DNA of 25,148 bases, taken from assembly GCA_040880365.1 (NCBI GenBank), contig JBBDIO010000162.1, forward strand, positions 1 through 25,148. The letters run 5' to 3'. Below, piece after piece: positions 14,046 through 22,578 of this stretch; position 1 is the first letter of the stretch; the number at the start of each line of letters is the position of its first letter. The DNA is from JBBDIO01 sp040880365. GTDB taxonomy: Bacteria; Chloroflexota; Anaerolineae; Caldilineales; Caldilineaceae. The notes beneath the pieces were generated by a model. The model had not been told where the DNA came from and made no database searches. It worked only from the letters and a program-made list of their open reading frames with translations. The position numbers were made by a program, and so were the translations under genes.

Positions 14046-15734
14046 ATGAACATAAGTGAAACGTCCAATCTCAATCCAGATACAGCTTCGACCGTGACGC
14101 GGCCGGCCATCACGCCCAGCGCCGCGAGCACGCACCTTGCCCAGGAAGTCGCGCGGCGACGCACCTTCGCGATTATCTCGCATCCCGATGCGGGCAAGAC
14201 CACGCTGACCGAGAAACTGTTGCTCTATTCGGGTGCGATTGAACAGGCTGGCGCGGTGCGCGCCCGCAAAAATCAGCGCAGCGTGACCTCGGACTGGATG
14301 GCGATTGAGCGCGAACGCGGCATTTCCATCACCTCCACTGCGCTCCAGTTTGAATATGACGGGCGGCTGTTCAATCTGCTGGACACTCCCGGTCACCAGG
14401 ACTTCAGCGAAGACACCTATCGCACGCTCATGGCAGTGGATAGCGCCGTCATGGTGCTGGATAGCGCCAGCGGTCTGGAAACCCAGACGCGCAAGCTCTT
14501 CACAGTCTGTCGTCGCCAGCAACTGCCCATTCTCACCTTTATCAACAAGCTGGATCAACCGGGCCGCGACCCGCTGGAACTCATCGACGAGATCGAACAG
14601 GAACTTTCGCTGCACGCAGTACCCATCAACTGGCCCATCGGCAATGGGCACGACTTCCAGGGCGTTTTCGATCTCCAGCGCCGCCAGGTCCACCTCTTTC
14701 AGCGCACCGTGCGCGGCAAAACCCGCGCCCCGGTCGATGTCCGCGATCTGGATGACCCCCTGTTGGAAGAAACCATTGGCGAGCGCGCCTATGGTCGCCT
14801 GCGCGAGGATGTCGAATTGCTGGAAGGCGTGGGCGCAGCCTTTGACCACGACCGCTTTCTGGCAGGCGATCTCACACCCGTCTATTTTGGCAGCGCGCTC
14901 AACAATTTTGGCGTCGAGCCGTTTTTGGCAGCGGTGGGTGAACTTGCGCCCCCGCCGCGCCCGCGCAACAGCGACCAGGGTGTGGTTGCGCCCCAGGAAG
15001 AACAATTCAGCGGCTTCGTCTTCAAGATTCAGGCCAATATGGACCCCAAACACCGGGATTGTCTGGCCTTTTTGCGCGTCTGTTCGGGCCGTTTTACCAA
15101 AGACATGATGGTCAATCATGGACGGCTGGCTCGCACCATCCGCATGAGCCGCCCCCATCGTCTGTTTGCCCGCGACCGGGAAACCGTAGAAGAAGCCTAT
15201 CCCGGCGATGTCATCGGTCTGAGCAATCCGGGCATTTTTCACATTGGGGATACAGTCTCGGATGGCAGCGTGCTCAACTATCCGCCCATCCCGCCCTTTC
15301 AGCCCGAAATTTTTGCCCGCTTGCGCAACCGCGATACATCCAAATACAAGCAGTTCGACAAGGGCATTCAACAGCTCCAGCAAGAAGGCGTAGTCCAGGT
15401 GCTCATCGGTGTCCACAACACCCAGCGCGAGCCAATTCTGGCGGCTGTCGGTGTCTTGCAGTTCGATGTAGTGCTGGCCCGGCTGCAAACGGAATACAAC
15501 GTGGAAGCCACGCTCGATTCGCTGCCCCATGTGGCCGCGCGCTGGATTGTGGGCGATCCCAACGAGATCGCCAAAGTGCGCTGGCCCTCCGATGCCGTCG
15601 CCGCCCGCGATGCCCATGACAATCTGGTTGTGCTTTTCGCATCGCCCTGGGGCATGAACACCTGCGCCGAAATGAACCCGAAATTGCAGTTCCTCGAAGC
15701 CGCCAACGCCTTCGCCCAAATGGGTGCCGCCTAG
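14046..15734 (+). CDS. prfC: Peptide chain release factor 3 (RF3)
   Basis: A 562-residue translational GTPase that recycles RF1 and RF2 from the ribosome after termination. GTPase motifs are plain: HPDAGKTT (46-53, P-loop), the switch I region with ERERGISITSTA, DTPGHQDFSEDTYRTL (113-128) and NKLD (167-170). HPDAG and DFSEDTYRTL distinguish RF3 from EF-G and other family members. The following domain carries FSGFVFKIQANMDPKHRDCLAFLRVCSG, also typical of RF3. The N-terminus is about 30 residues longer than the enterobacterial protein and Ser/Thr-rich; no internal ATG offers an alternative before the G domain. There is no Shine-Dalgarno; see the -10 box just upstream. It stands alone, with the hydrolase gene 124 bp downstream. 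Confidence 0.96.
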   Translation: MNISETSNLNPDTASTVTRPAITPSAASTHLAQEVARRRTFAIISHPDAGKTTLTEKLLLYSGAIEQAGAVRARKNQRSVTSDWMAIERERGISITSTALQFEYDGRLFNLLDTPGHQDFSEDTYRTLMAVDSAVMVLDSASGLETQTRKLFTVCRRQQLPILTFINKLDQPGRDPLELIDEIEQELSLHAVPINWPIGNGHDFQGVFDLQRRQVHLFQRTVRGKTRAPVDVRDLDDPLLEETIGERAYGRLREDVELLEGVGAAFDHDRFLAGDLTPVYFGSALNNFGVEPFLAAVGELAPPPRPRNSDQGVVAPQEEQFSGFVFKIQANMDPKHRDCLAFLRVCSGRFTKDMMVNHGRLARTIRMSRPHRLFARDRETVEEAYPGDVIGLSNPGIFHIGDTVSDGSVLNYPPIPPFQPEIFARLRNRDTSKYKQFDKGIQQLQQEGVVQVLIGVHNTQREPILAAVGVLQFDVVLARLQTEYNVEATLDSLPHVAARWIVGDPNEIAKVRWPSDAVAARDAHDNLVVLFASPWGMNTCAEMNPKLQFLEAANAFAQMGAA

Positions 15735-15858
15735 CACAATGCGGCGTCATCCGCAGGTGAGCGTATAACGTTTTTCACGCTGCACACAGAATCAATGAAT
15801 TCAAACCAAACAGGAGATCCATCCGTATAGGCAAAATCGTTTCACAAAGGAGACCCCA

Positions 15859-16659
15859 ATGGAGACTTTCGTTTCGAAAGACGGCACGCAGATTGCATAT
15901 GCACGTAGCGGTTCTGGCCCGGGCTTGCTCCTGGTCCACGGCACCAGCGCAGATCACACGCGTTGGCCCACCATTTTGCCCACGCTGGAAAAGCACTTCA
16001 CCGTCTATGCCATGGATCGGCGCGGGCGGGGCGGCAGCGGCGACACTGCCGACTACAGCATCGAGCGCGAATTTGAAGACGTTGCCGGTTTGGTCAATAC
16101 CATTCATGATGCCACTGGCGAGCCCGTTCACCTCTTTGGACATTCCTATGGGGCCACCTGCGCCGCAGAAGCGGCCCGCCTCACATCCGATATCGACCGT
16201 CTAATCCTCTATGAACCCCCACCCCCCGGCGATCAAGACCTATGCTCACCCGAAACCCTGGCGAAATTACAGTCCTTGCTCGAAGCGGGCGACCGCGACG
16301 CGCTTGTCAGCTCCTTTCTAACCGAAGTCGCGGGCCTCTCTGCCGCCGAACTGGAAAATGCACGCGCAGCACCTACCTGGCAAGGTCGTCGCGCCGCCGC
16401 GCACACCATCATCCGCGAGACACAGGCCGAGCAGACGCTGCCGCCCTTCGACCCGGCGCGCTATCGAACCATCACCGCACCCACCCTACTCCTGATGGGT
16501 GGCGCAAGTCTGCCCGAATTCAAAAAAACGACCCAGCAATTCCATGCCGCATTGCCCAATAGCCGGCTTGTCGAATTGCCCGATCAAAAGCACGTCGCCA
16601 TGAATACCGCGCCCAATCTGTTTTTGCGCGCCATCTTTGATTTTTTGGGTGTGGAATGA
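15859..16659 (+). CDS. Alpha/beta hydrolase
   Basis: A 266-residue alpha/beta-hydrolase-fold protein, probably a cytoplasmic esterase, lactonase or related enzyme. The oxyanion motif VHGTS is at 26-30, the nucleophile Ser96 lies in GHSYG (94-98), and His245 in DQKHVAMN is the likely catalytic histidine. The acid residue is less clear: the strand APTLLLMGGASLPEF lacks the usual Asp, so Glu or a residue elsewhere may serve. AAAGGAG precedes the ATG. The gene converges with the DAO oxidoreductase gene. Substrate cannot be inferred. Confidence 0.88.
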   Translation: METFVSKDGTQIAYARSGSGPGLLLVHGTSADHTRWPTILPTLEKHFTVYAMDRRGRGGSGDTADYSIEREFEDVAGLVNTIHDATGEPVHLFGHSYGATCAAEAARLTSDIDRLILYEPPPPGDQDLCSPETLAKLQSLLEAGDRDALVSSFLTEVAGLSAAELENARAAPTWQGRRAAAHTIIRETQAEQTLPPFDPARYRTITAPTLLLMGGASLPEFKKTTQQFHAALPNSRLVELPDQKHVAMNTAPNLFLRAIFDFLGVE

Positions 16660-16739
16660 CATGCCACGTGGCCGTGGGTGAAGGTCGTGCGCCAGTCTGA
16701 CTGCACAAACGCCGCCACTGTTTGATGCGGGGCCGATTG

Positions 16740-16783
16740 GGAAAGCGGCAAGTGGGTCGGTGCTAATCCACTTGCCACTTTCC
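16740..16783. terminator. Hairpin between convergent hydrolase and DAO oxidoreductase genes
   Basis: Arms 16740-16755 and 16768-16783 (16 bases each, one C/A mismatch) enclose a 12-base loop. It lies nine bases past the DAO stop and 80 bases past the hydrolase stop. Neither side has a clear U-run, so it is a possible shared terminator. Confidence 0.5.
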
Positions 16784-16791
16784 AACAAAGA

Positions 16792-17940
16792 TTACCCGAA
16801 CCGCGTAATCGAAAAGGCGTCGATTGGTGTGGCAGGCGGCTGTCCCATTGCCATCTCTGCCATCAGCTTGCCCGTGTAGGGTCCCATTTGCAGACCCGTG
16901 GGACCATGTCCGGTCGCCAGCAATACGCCGTCCACCCCGGGCACTTCGCCCACCACCGGCAAGCCGTCGGGCGGCATGGGGCGCAACCCGACGCGCACTT
17001 CCAGCAGTTGCGCCGGTTCCAGACCGGGTGCAACCCGCACGGCCTCGCGCAGCACTTCCTGGATGCCGCGCACACTGGTCACGGGTTCAAATCCCGAACC
17101 CACTTCGCGCGTCGCACCGGCGACGATGCGGCCATTGGGCCAGGCCACCAGATAATGGCCGTGAAACGCATTCACCACCGGCCAATCGCCGGTACGCTGA
17201 CCCGGCAATGCCAAGTGGGCGATTTGTCCACGCTGGGGCACGATGGGAATTTCCACGCCCAACTGCGCGCCAAAATCCGCCGACCACGCACCGCCCGCAA
17301 TGATAACCGTGCCCGCGCCAATCACCTGGTCGCCCACACGTACCCCCGTCACCCGGCCGCCTTCGCGCACCAGTGCAGTCACCGCGGCGTGCATGTGTGC
17401 CAGGCCGTGCACTTCGGCGGCGCGATGTAACGCCGCGCCCAGCAATCTGCCATCTACGCGCGCGCCCTTGCGATAGTAAAGTGCCCGGTGCACATGGCCC
17501 AATGCCGGGAAAAGCTCGCGCGCCTCTTGCCCGCTGATGAGTTTCAGATCGTCGGGCGAGGGCGTTCCGCGTTGTTCGCGGCGGGTTAGTATTTCCGATT
17601 GCGAGACTTCAAAATCGGGAATCTCATCGGGCGTAGCCGCCACCAGCAGGCTGCCGCAGCGGGCATAGCCAGTGTCGTAGTCGGGGCCGGCAGTCTCGGC
17701 CAGCTGCGCGACCAAATCCGGGTAATAGTCGACGGCGGGCACGGCAAAATGGAACCATGCTTCGGGGTCACGCCGGTTGATCTCCGGCGCGAGAATACCC
17801 GCGCCCGCGTCCGACGCGCGCCCCGGGTCATGGCGGTCAATGAGCAATGCGCGTGCGCCCGCCCGCGCCAGATGATAGCCTGCCGCCGCGCCCAGCACAC
17901 CGCCCCCGACCACAATGGCGTCATACGTTTTTTGTGTCAA
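16792..17940 (-). CDS. FAD-dependent oxidoreductase, D-amino acid/glycine oxidase (DAO) family
   Basis: A 382-residue flavoprotein with an N-terminal FAD-binding motif VVGGGVLGAAAGYHLA (10-25), an IPIVPQRGQIAHL strand, and the C-terminal GLRPMPPDGLPVVGEV and ATGHGPTGLQMGP that close the FAD site in DAO proteins. The family oxidises amines or amino acids such as glycine, sarcosine or D-amino acids. The start is TTG at 17938-17940: it has AGAGGA six bases upstream, and no ATG is available there. It lies 59 bp downstream of the LLM oxidoreductase gene on the same strand, so the two are probably one operon. It resembles ThiO, but no thiamine gene is nearby, so a catabolic role is likelier. Confidence 0.9.
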   Translation of the reverse strand: MTQKTYDAIVVGGGVLGAAAGYHLARAGARALLIDRHDPGRASDAGAGILAPEINRRDPEAWFHFAVPAVDYYPDLVAQLAETAGPDYDTGYARCGSLLVAATPDEIPDFEVSQSEILTRREQRGTPSPDDLKLISGQEARELFPALGHVHRALYYRKGARVDGRLLGAALHRAAEVHGLAHMHAAVTALVREGGRVTGVRVGDQVIGAGTVIIAGGAWSADFGAQLGVEIPIVPQRGQIAHLALPGQRTGDWPVVNAFHGHYLVAWPNGRIVAGATREVGSGFEPVTSVRGIQEVLREAVRVAPGLEPAQLLEVRVGLRPMPPDGLPVVGEVPGVDGVLLATGHGPTGLQMGPYTGKLMAEMAMGQPPATPIDAFSITRFG

Positions 17941-17999
17941 AATGCGTCCTCTTTTCTGGCAATTTTAAGGCGAAATCAAGCCCAGCGTACATCGCAGAT

Positions 18000-18881
18000 C
18001 TATTCCCCGTCTGCCTTCACATTGAGCACGCTTGCAACTTCTTCCAGTGCCGCCAGGTGTTCCGCGGGCGTCTTGAAGCCGCAGCCCATCGTATTCACTG
18101 AAAAATGCGTCGCGCCTACGGCCTGCCAATCTGCCAAAAACGGCGCCCACTGTTCGGCGCCATCTCGTTTATAGGTCAGCCGCGGTTCTATGCCGATGTC
18201 ACTGCGTTTGCGTCCCGCCTGCGCCAGATAGGTATCCAACACCTCCAACACAGGCGCAGCCGCGGCGGGGGTCCCCACATTGGGCATCCACCCCGCGCCA
18301 TATTTTGCCAACCGTTCCATGACGGGCGCGGCCTGTCCGCCAAACCAGATAGGGATAGGCTGTTGCACAGGCATGGGCTTTAACCCGGCATTGGGAATCG
18401 TGTGATACTTGCCCTCAAAAGTAACCAGCGGCTCGGTCCACAGCTTTTGCAACACCTGTACCTGCTCCTCCGACCGCTTGCCCCGGTTCCCAAAATTCTC
18501 GTTGAGCGCAGTATACTCCACCTCGTTCCAGCCGATGCCCACGCCCAGGCGCAAACGCCCCCCGCTCAACACATCCAGCGTCGCCGCCTGTTTGGCGACC
18601 AGTGCGGTCTGGCGCTGGGGCAAAATTAAAATGCCGGTGGCAAATTCCAGCCGGGTGGTCACCGCCGCCATAAAGCCAAAAAGCACAAACACTTCCTGAA
18701 ACGCCGATTCGTGGGTATACGGACCCTTCCAGCCGCCGGGTCGATTGGGATTCGCGCCCAACACATGGTCATAGGCCAGCACATGTGAAAAACCCAGATT
18801 TTCCACCGTCTGGGCATATTCCCGGATTGCCCCCGGATCGTTGCTATATTCTGTCTGTGGATAGACCACTCCAATTTTCAT
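18000..18881 (-). CDS. LLM-class (luciferase-like) F420- or flavin-dependent oxidoreductase
   Basis: A 293-residue protein of the bacterial luciferase-like fold (TIM barrel), close to the TIGR03619-type F420-dependent group. Typical segments are YAQTVENLGFSHVLAYDHVLG, FATGILILPQRQTALVAKQAATLDVLSGGRLRLGVGIGWN, and KPMPVQQPIPIWFGGQ. The gene starts at ATG 18879-18881 with AAGGAAG seven bases upstream; an earlier in-frame start lacks a site. It is the first gene of a probable operon with the DAO oxidoreductase. Members oxidise or monooxygenate small molecules using F420H2 or FMNH2; which cofactor applies here is not certain, and the substrate is unknown. Confidence 0.9.
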   Translation of the reverse strand: MKIGVVYPQTEYSNDPGAIREYAQTVENLGFSHVLAYDHVLGANPNRPGGWKGPYTHESAFQEVFVLFGFMAAVTTRLEFATGILILPQRQTALVAKQAATLDVLSGGRLRLGVGIGWNEVEYTALNENFGNRGKRSEEQVQVLQKLWTEPLVTFEGKYHTIPNAGLKPMPVQQPIPIWFGGQAAPVMERLAKYGAGWMPNVGTPAAAAPVLEVLDTYLAQAGRKRSDIGIEPRLTYKRDGAEQWAPFLADWQAVGATHFSVNTMGCGFKTPAEHLAALEEVASVLNVKADGE

Positions 18882-19116
18882 CTGTATCTTCCTTTCCGCA
18901 TACAGCGAAGCGTGGACAATACCGCGCACATTGCATACGCGGCATTAGCGCGGCATCAACTATGGGCTGTCTGCGTTTGCTAGTAGGTGTAGGGTACAAG
19001 AGTCCCAATGGCATGTTAAATAGGTTCAGGATTAGATATACTATAAGTGGCAGGGGCGACAACCGGAATTCAGCGCGCCGCTTGCCGGATGTCTATTATC
19101 GCCTGTTCCTACACCT

Positions 19117-19144
19117 ATGCTACCATACGAATGCTACCATACGA
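19117..19144. repeat. 14-bp exact tandem repeat (x2)
   Basis: ATGCTACCATACGA is repeated exactly at 19117-19130 and 19131-19144, about 215 bp before the cyclase-family gene. Function unknown. Confidence 0.75.
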
Positions 19145-19290
19145 ATTGGGTTTGCCATGTACCGCGCAGCCCGGACCCGCCTTCGACCCAAACTAGCGCC
19201 ACCCTCGAAGCCGCGCACAATCGCCTGCATCAACGTATGCACCAGGCCGGGGTCTTTCATCAGCACACGCCCTTGCACGACCACACACGA

Positions 19291-19314
19291 CATCAGACAT
19301 AGCCATCAGACATA
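19291..19314. repeat. 11-bp direct repeat upstream of the cyclase-family gene
   Basis: CATCAGACATA is found at 19291-19301 and 19304-19314 (period 13), about 45-70 bp before the start codon, in promoter or operator position. Confidence 0.6.
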
Positions 19315-19358
19315 AATGTGTTTTTGCAATCGTTAAACTATCAGATTTTGGAGGAAGC

Positions 19359-20003
19359 ATGTCCCGACTTGTCGATCTCACGTTGATTATCGAACCCACT
19401 ACCCCCGATGCCCAACGCAAATTTGTGGTGAACATCCACGACGCGCTGCACGAAATTCCCGGCAAAGAACGGCCCGCCGGCGAATGGTATGTCATGTCCG
19501 ATGTGGAGCTGATGAACCATGTGGGCACGCACATCGAAACGCCTTTCCACTGCCTGAAGGAAGGCGCAGATCTGGCACAGGTGCCTGTGGAGCAGCTCTG
19601 TGGCAAAGCGGTCATTCTCGATCTGCGCCAGGCCGAAGCGGAGCTGGGCGTCACGCTCGAACAGGTGCAGACCGCAGCCGCAGCCGCCGGTGGCGTGCAA
19701 CAGGGGGATATTGTCTTTGGCCAAATGGGCAAAATTCGCTACTTTTCCACTGAAGGTTTGCAGTGGTTGGTGGACCAGGGCATCAAGCTCATGGGCGTCG
19801 ATTCGGGCGGGGTGGAATTGACCCACGACACCACGCACGCCAACGTCAATCACCTGGTGCTCTTTCGCGCCGGCATCCCCCTCATCGAAAACCTGGGCCA
19901 CCTGGATCGACTGACACAATCGCGGGTGCAGGTCTACGCCTTGCCGGTGCCGGTCAAGGGTCTGGATGCCTTCCCTCTGCGCGTCATCGCCATCGAAGAG
20001 TAG
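19359..20003 (+). CDS. Cyclase-family (kynurenine formamidase-like) metal hydrolase
   Basis: A 214-residue protein of the cyclase family (PF04199), which includes KynB-type arylformamidases and isatin hydrolases; these are metal-dependent amide or lactam hydrolases. The metal motif is H54-x-G-T-H58-x-E60-x-P-x-H64 (HVGTHIETPFH); the Asp usual at the third position is Glu here. The C-terminus PVKGLDAFPLRVIAIEE fits the family ending G-D-x-x-P-x-R-x-x-A. TGGAGG precedes the ATG. The CocE-like gene follows 132 bp downstream on the same strand with no terminator between, so co-transcription is plausible. No tryptophan dioxygenase or kynureninase is in the window, so a role in kynurenine metabolism is not supported. 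Confidence 0.88.
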   Translation: MSRLVDLTLIIEPTTPDAQRKFVVNIHDALHEIPGKERPAGEWYVMSDVELMNHVGTHIETPFHCLKEGADLAQVPVEQLCGKAVILDLRQAEAELGVTLEQVQTAAAAAGGVQQGDIVFGQMGKIRYFSTEGLQWLVDQGIKLMGVDSGGVELTHDTTHANVNHLVLFRAGIPLIENLGHLDRLTQSRVQVYALPVPVKGLDAFPLRVIAIEE

Positions 20004-20135
20004 TCCCCCCACAGGCACAACCGGTTCAGAAGATGCCCGCGCGCATTGCCGGCTATCGGGAAATCCAGGATATCCTCATCAATCAGGATGTGGCATGGGC
20101 GCCCTGTTCACCCCGCACCTAACAAGGAATTCTGT

Positions 20136-22160
20136 ATGAGTCACACCGTGACCACCAATCAGCACGAAGAACTTTATCAAGTACGCGTCCAGCGCCATGT
20201 GCGCATTCCCATGTCCGACGGCATAGAGCTGGACGCGCACCTCTACATGCCCGACGCCGAAGGAGAATTCCCCGCGGTCTTCGACTATTATCCCTATCGC
20301 AAAGATGATCTTTCGGCAGGCAACATGCGCCTGCAATATTACCTGGCCCAGCGCGGCCATGTGGGCGTGCGCATCGACGTGCGCGGCACCGGCAGTTCGG
20401 GCGGCATCGCCAGCGACGAATACTCGCGCCAGGAACAGCTGGATGCCGTCGAAGCGATTGCCTGGATGGCCGAACAGCCCTGGTGCAACGGCAATGTGGG
20501 CATGTTTGGGACATCCTACGGCGGTTTCAATTCCGTCCAGGTTGCCATGCACCGCCCGCCCGCGCTCAAAGCCATCTGTCCCATGTATTTCACCGACAAC
20601 CGCTATACCGACGACTGCCACTACAAAGGCGGCGGGCTGCAAATGCTCTATGATGTGGCAACCTATGGCCTGGGCATGGTCGTACAAAATGCCATGCCGC
20701 CCGCGCCCGCAGCCACCGGCGACCGCTGGGCCGAAATCTGGGAAGAACATCTGGAAGCCGATCCCTGGCTGCTCACCTGGGTCAGCAATCATGTCTACAA
20801 CGACTATTGGCGGCAAGGGTCCCTGTGTGAAGACTATAGCTCCATCGAGGCTGCGGTCTTTATCATTGGCGGCTGGCGCGACGGCTATACGAATTGCAAC
20901 CTGCGTACCTTCGAGAATATCAACAGCCCCAAAAAGGCGCTCATTGGCCCGTGGCTGCATGTGGCACCCGACAACGGCCAGCCCGGCCCGCATGTCGACC
21001 ATCTCCACGAGATGGTGCGCTTCTATGACTACTGGCTCAAGGGCATCGATAACGGGGTCATGGATGAACCGCCCATCACCGTCTATGTGCAGAAATATGA
21101 TCCACCCACAGCCGAGCGCGCTCATACCAGCGGTTTCTGGCGCCACGAAAGCAACTGGCCGCTGGAACGCAGCACGCCCACGCCCTACTATCTCCAGCAC
21201 GACCGTACGCTGAACACCACTGCGCCCACTGCCACCGCCGCCACCGACTACACCTATAACCCGACCGTGGGCACCACATTCGGCATGTTCTCGGCGGGCA
21301 GCCCGCTGGTCACACCTGTGGATCAACGGCTGGAAGAAGCCTACTCCTACAGCTGGGCTACTGCGCCCCTGTCCGAGCCGGTAGAAATTCTGGGCCACCC
21401 CACTTTGCGCCTGAACGTGGCTGTCGATACGGATATCGCGACCGTGTCCGTGCGCCTCATCGACGTCGGTCCCGATGGCGGCATGGCCCTGGTCTGCAAG
21501 GGTGTGCTCAACCTGACCCATCGCGAATCGCATACCGACCCCACGCCCCTGGAACCGGGCAAGCAATATGCCGTTGAGATCGAGCTGGATTCTACCAGTT
21601 GGCTCTTCGAGCCGGGACACCGCATCCAGGTGAGTCTGGCCGCGGCCGATTTCCCCAATATCTGGCCTTCGCCCAAGCTGCACACCGGAAAAATCTACAC
21701 CGGCGGCGAAAATGCCACCAGCATGGTGTTGCCCGTGTTGAGTGCCCAGGAACCGGCCCTGCCCACCCCCAAACTGAACCCGCCGCTGCCCTACACGCCC
21801 CATGTGAGTGGCCTGTCGGAGCCGCAAATCTTCAGCACCACGCATGATCATGTAGCGAAGACCACCAGCGTGCGCGTGGGCACCAGCGGGCGTACACGCG
21901 TCAACGAACATGTAACGTTCAATCGCAGCTCCGATGCGACCGCCACGGTCTGGGAAGACGATCCCGCGCACGCCACCATCCACGGCCTCAGCCAGACCCA
22001 ACTGGAATGGCCGGGCCGCACCATCGACACCGTCGCCCGCGCCCAGATCGAAAGCAACGCCGAAACGCTCAACGTGACCATCCAACTCACCATCACGATG
22101 GATGGACAACCCTATCACCAGAAACGCTGGGTGCGCTCTATCCCGCGCCATTTGCTGTAA
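20136..22160 (+). CDS. CocE/NonD family acyl hydrolase
   Basis: A 674-residue serine hydrolase of the CocE/X-Pro dipeptidyl peptidase (S15) type. The alpha/beta-hydrolase domain carries the nucleophile Ser127 in GTSYGG, Asp249 in GGWRDGY and His275 in GPWLH, the expected triad. RGTGSSGG (83-90) and the C-terminal jelly-roll domain (from about residue 385, with LFEPGHRIQVSLAAADFPNIWPS) are typical. Known members cleave esters, amides or peptides, such as cocaine esterase and acylases. The start at 20136 has AAGGAAT upstream and is preferred over an in-frame ATG 30 codons earlier, which lies in the intergenic spacer. No signal peptide is visible, so it is probably cytoplasmic. It likely works in the same route as the cyclase-family hydrolase upstream. 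Confidence 0.92.
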   Translation: MSHTVTTNQHEELYQVRVQRHVRIPMSDGIELDAHLYMPDAEGEFPAVFDYYPYRKDDLSAGNMRLQYYLAQRGHVGVRIDVRGTGSSGGIASDEYSRQEQLDAVEAIAWMAEQPWCNGNVGMFGTSYGGFNSVQVAMHRPPALKAICPMYFTDNRYTDDCHYKGGGLQMLYDVATYGLGMVVQNAMPPAPAATGDRWAEIWEEHLEADPWLLTWVSNHVYNDYWRQGSLCEDYSSIEAAVFIIGGWRDGYTNCNLRTFENINSPKKALIGPWLHVAPDNGQPGPHVDHLHEMVRFYDYWLKGIDNGVMDEPPITVYVQKYDPPTAERAHTSGFWRHESNWPLERSTPTPYYLQHDRTLNTTAPTATAATDYTYNPTVGTTFGMFSAGSPLVTPVDQRLEEAYSYSWATAPLSEPVEILGHPTLRLNVAVDTDIATVSVRLIDVGPDGGMALVCKGVLNLTHRESHTDPTPLEPGKQYAVEIELDSTSWLFEPGHRIQVSLAAADFPNIWPSPKLHTGKIYTGGENATSMVLPVLSAQEPALPTPKLNPPLPYTPHVSGLSEPQIFSTTHDHVAKTTSVRVGTSGRTRVNEHVTFNRSSDATATVWEDDPAHATIHGLSQTQLEWPGRTIDTVARAQIESNAETLNVTIQLTITMDGQPYHQKRWVRSIPRHLL

Positions 22161-22184
22161 TTCTGGTGATTCTGGATCACAGGA

Positions 22185-22213
22185 TTGACAACCCTCCACG
22201 CGCGTGATAGTCT
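22185..22213 (+). promoter_or_regulatory. Candidate promoter of the ABC-F leader
   Basis: A perfect -35, TTGACA (22185-22190), is 17 bases before TAGTCT (22208-22213), a poor -10 (three of six). It begins 25 bp after the CocE stop. A start near 22220 would give an ABC-F leader of about 460 bases. Confidence 0.4.
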
Positions 22214-22285
22214 TTGCACCATCGAGCGGCAATCTGTATTTGTCGATTGCAAAAATTCAGTTTTTCAGACACGAGGGCGTATCCA

Positions 22286-22345
22286 GTGAAGTTTGTTAAT
22301 ATCTCCGCTATCCATCGACAGGGATTGTCTCGGCGCAGCTGTTAA
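22286..22345 (+). CDS. Putative 19-residue leader peptide upstream of ABC-F gene
   Basis: A GTG-started frame, MKFVNISAIHRQGLSRRSC, ends at TAA 22343-22345. GAGGG (22273-22277) is eight bases upstream of the GTG. It lies between the candidate promoter and the first terminator, the place of leader peptides in ribosome-attenuated resistance genes. Short ORFs like this arise by chance; the Shine-Dalgarno and context are the only support. Confidence 0.3.
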   Translation: MKFVNISAIHRQGLSRRSC

Positions 22346-22397
22346 CCCGCGGGCACGCATTTCGTTCGCACAGCATTTTGTATTGCAACAGCATTGC

Positions 22398-22433
22398 AAC
22401 GGTCACAGACGATTTTTGTCTGTGACCGTTTTT
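22398..22433 (+). terminator. Intrinsic terminator 1 in the ABC-F leader
   Basis: AACGGTCACAGAC (22398-22410) pairs perfectly with 22418-22430 around a 7-base loop; UUU then G follows the stem, whose last pairs are A-U. It can end CocE transcripts or attenuate the ABC-F leader. Confidence 0.85.
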
Positions 22434-22473
22434 GATTGGAGCACGCGCATCGAATCGCGTATCCAGGGCGGAG

Positions 22474-22578
22474 ATGTGGCAGCGTGGCGCACGTTCGTCA
22501 CGCCTGTCATCCCTCCCCACCCTGCCCCCCGCCCGTGCGGCTCCTGTCTCTACACATCCAACGGCCACAGGTGGATAG
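22474..22578 (+). CDS. Putative 34-residue upstream ORF ending in the loop of terminator 2
   Basis: ATG 22474-22476 has AGGG five bases upstream. The frame runs 34 codons, Arg/Ser/Pro-rich, to TAG 22576-22578, which are the last three bases of the loop of terminator 2. Translation to the stop would cover the left arm of that stem. Existence of the peptide is unproven; composition is not protein-like. Confidence 0.2.
   Translation: MWQRGARSSRLSSLPTLPPARAAPVSTHPTATGG

Larger units (their letters stand above)
18882..19358. other. Divergent intergenic region between LLM oxidoreductase and cyclase-family hydrolase
   Basis: These 477 bp must hold the promoters for both directions. AT-rich blocks around 19014-19050 contain TATACTATAAG-like sequence, but no convincing complete promoter was found. 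Short direct repeats are present at 19117-19144 and 19291-19314. No gene is supported. Confidence 0.6.

Noticed and set aside
13998..15737. 579-residue open frame on the minus strand
   Set aside because: Antisense of prfC, which has all GTPase motifs.
18785..19315. 176-residue plus-strand frame across the divergent spacer
   Set aside because: It overlaps the 5' end of the LLM gene in antisense and has no start signal or domain.
19359..20003. Kynurenine pathway gene (kynB)
   Set aside because: No dioxygenase or clear kynureninase is adjacent; the partial class V aminotransferase is 4.4 kb away on the other strand and not clearly a kynureninase.
20079..22232. 717-residue open frame on the minus strand
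   Set aside because: It is the antisense of the CocE hydrolase with its clear Ser-Asp-His triad; the long opposite frame is a GC and codon-bias effect.
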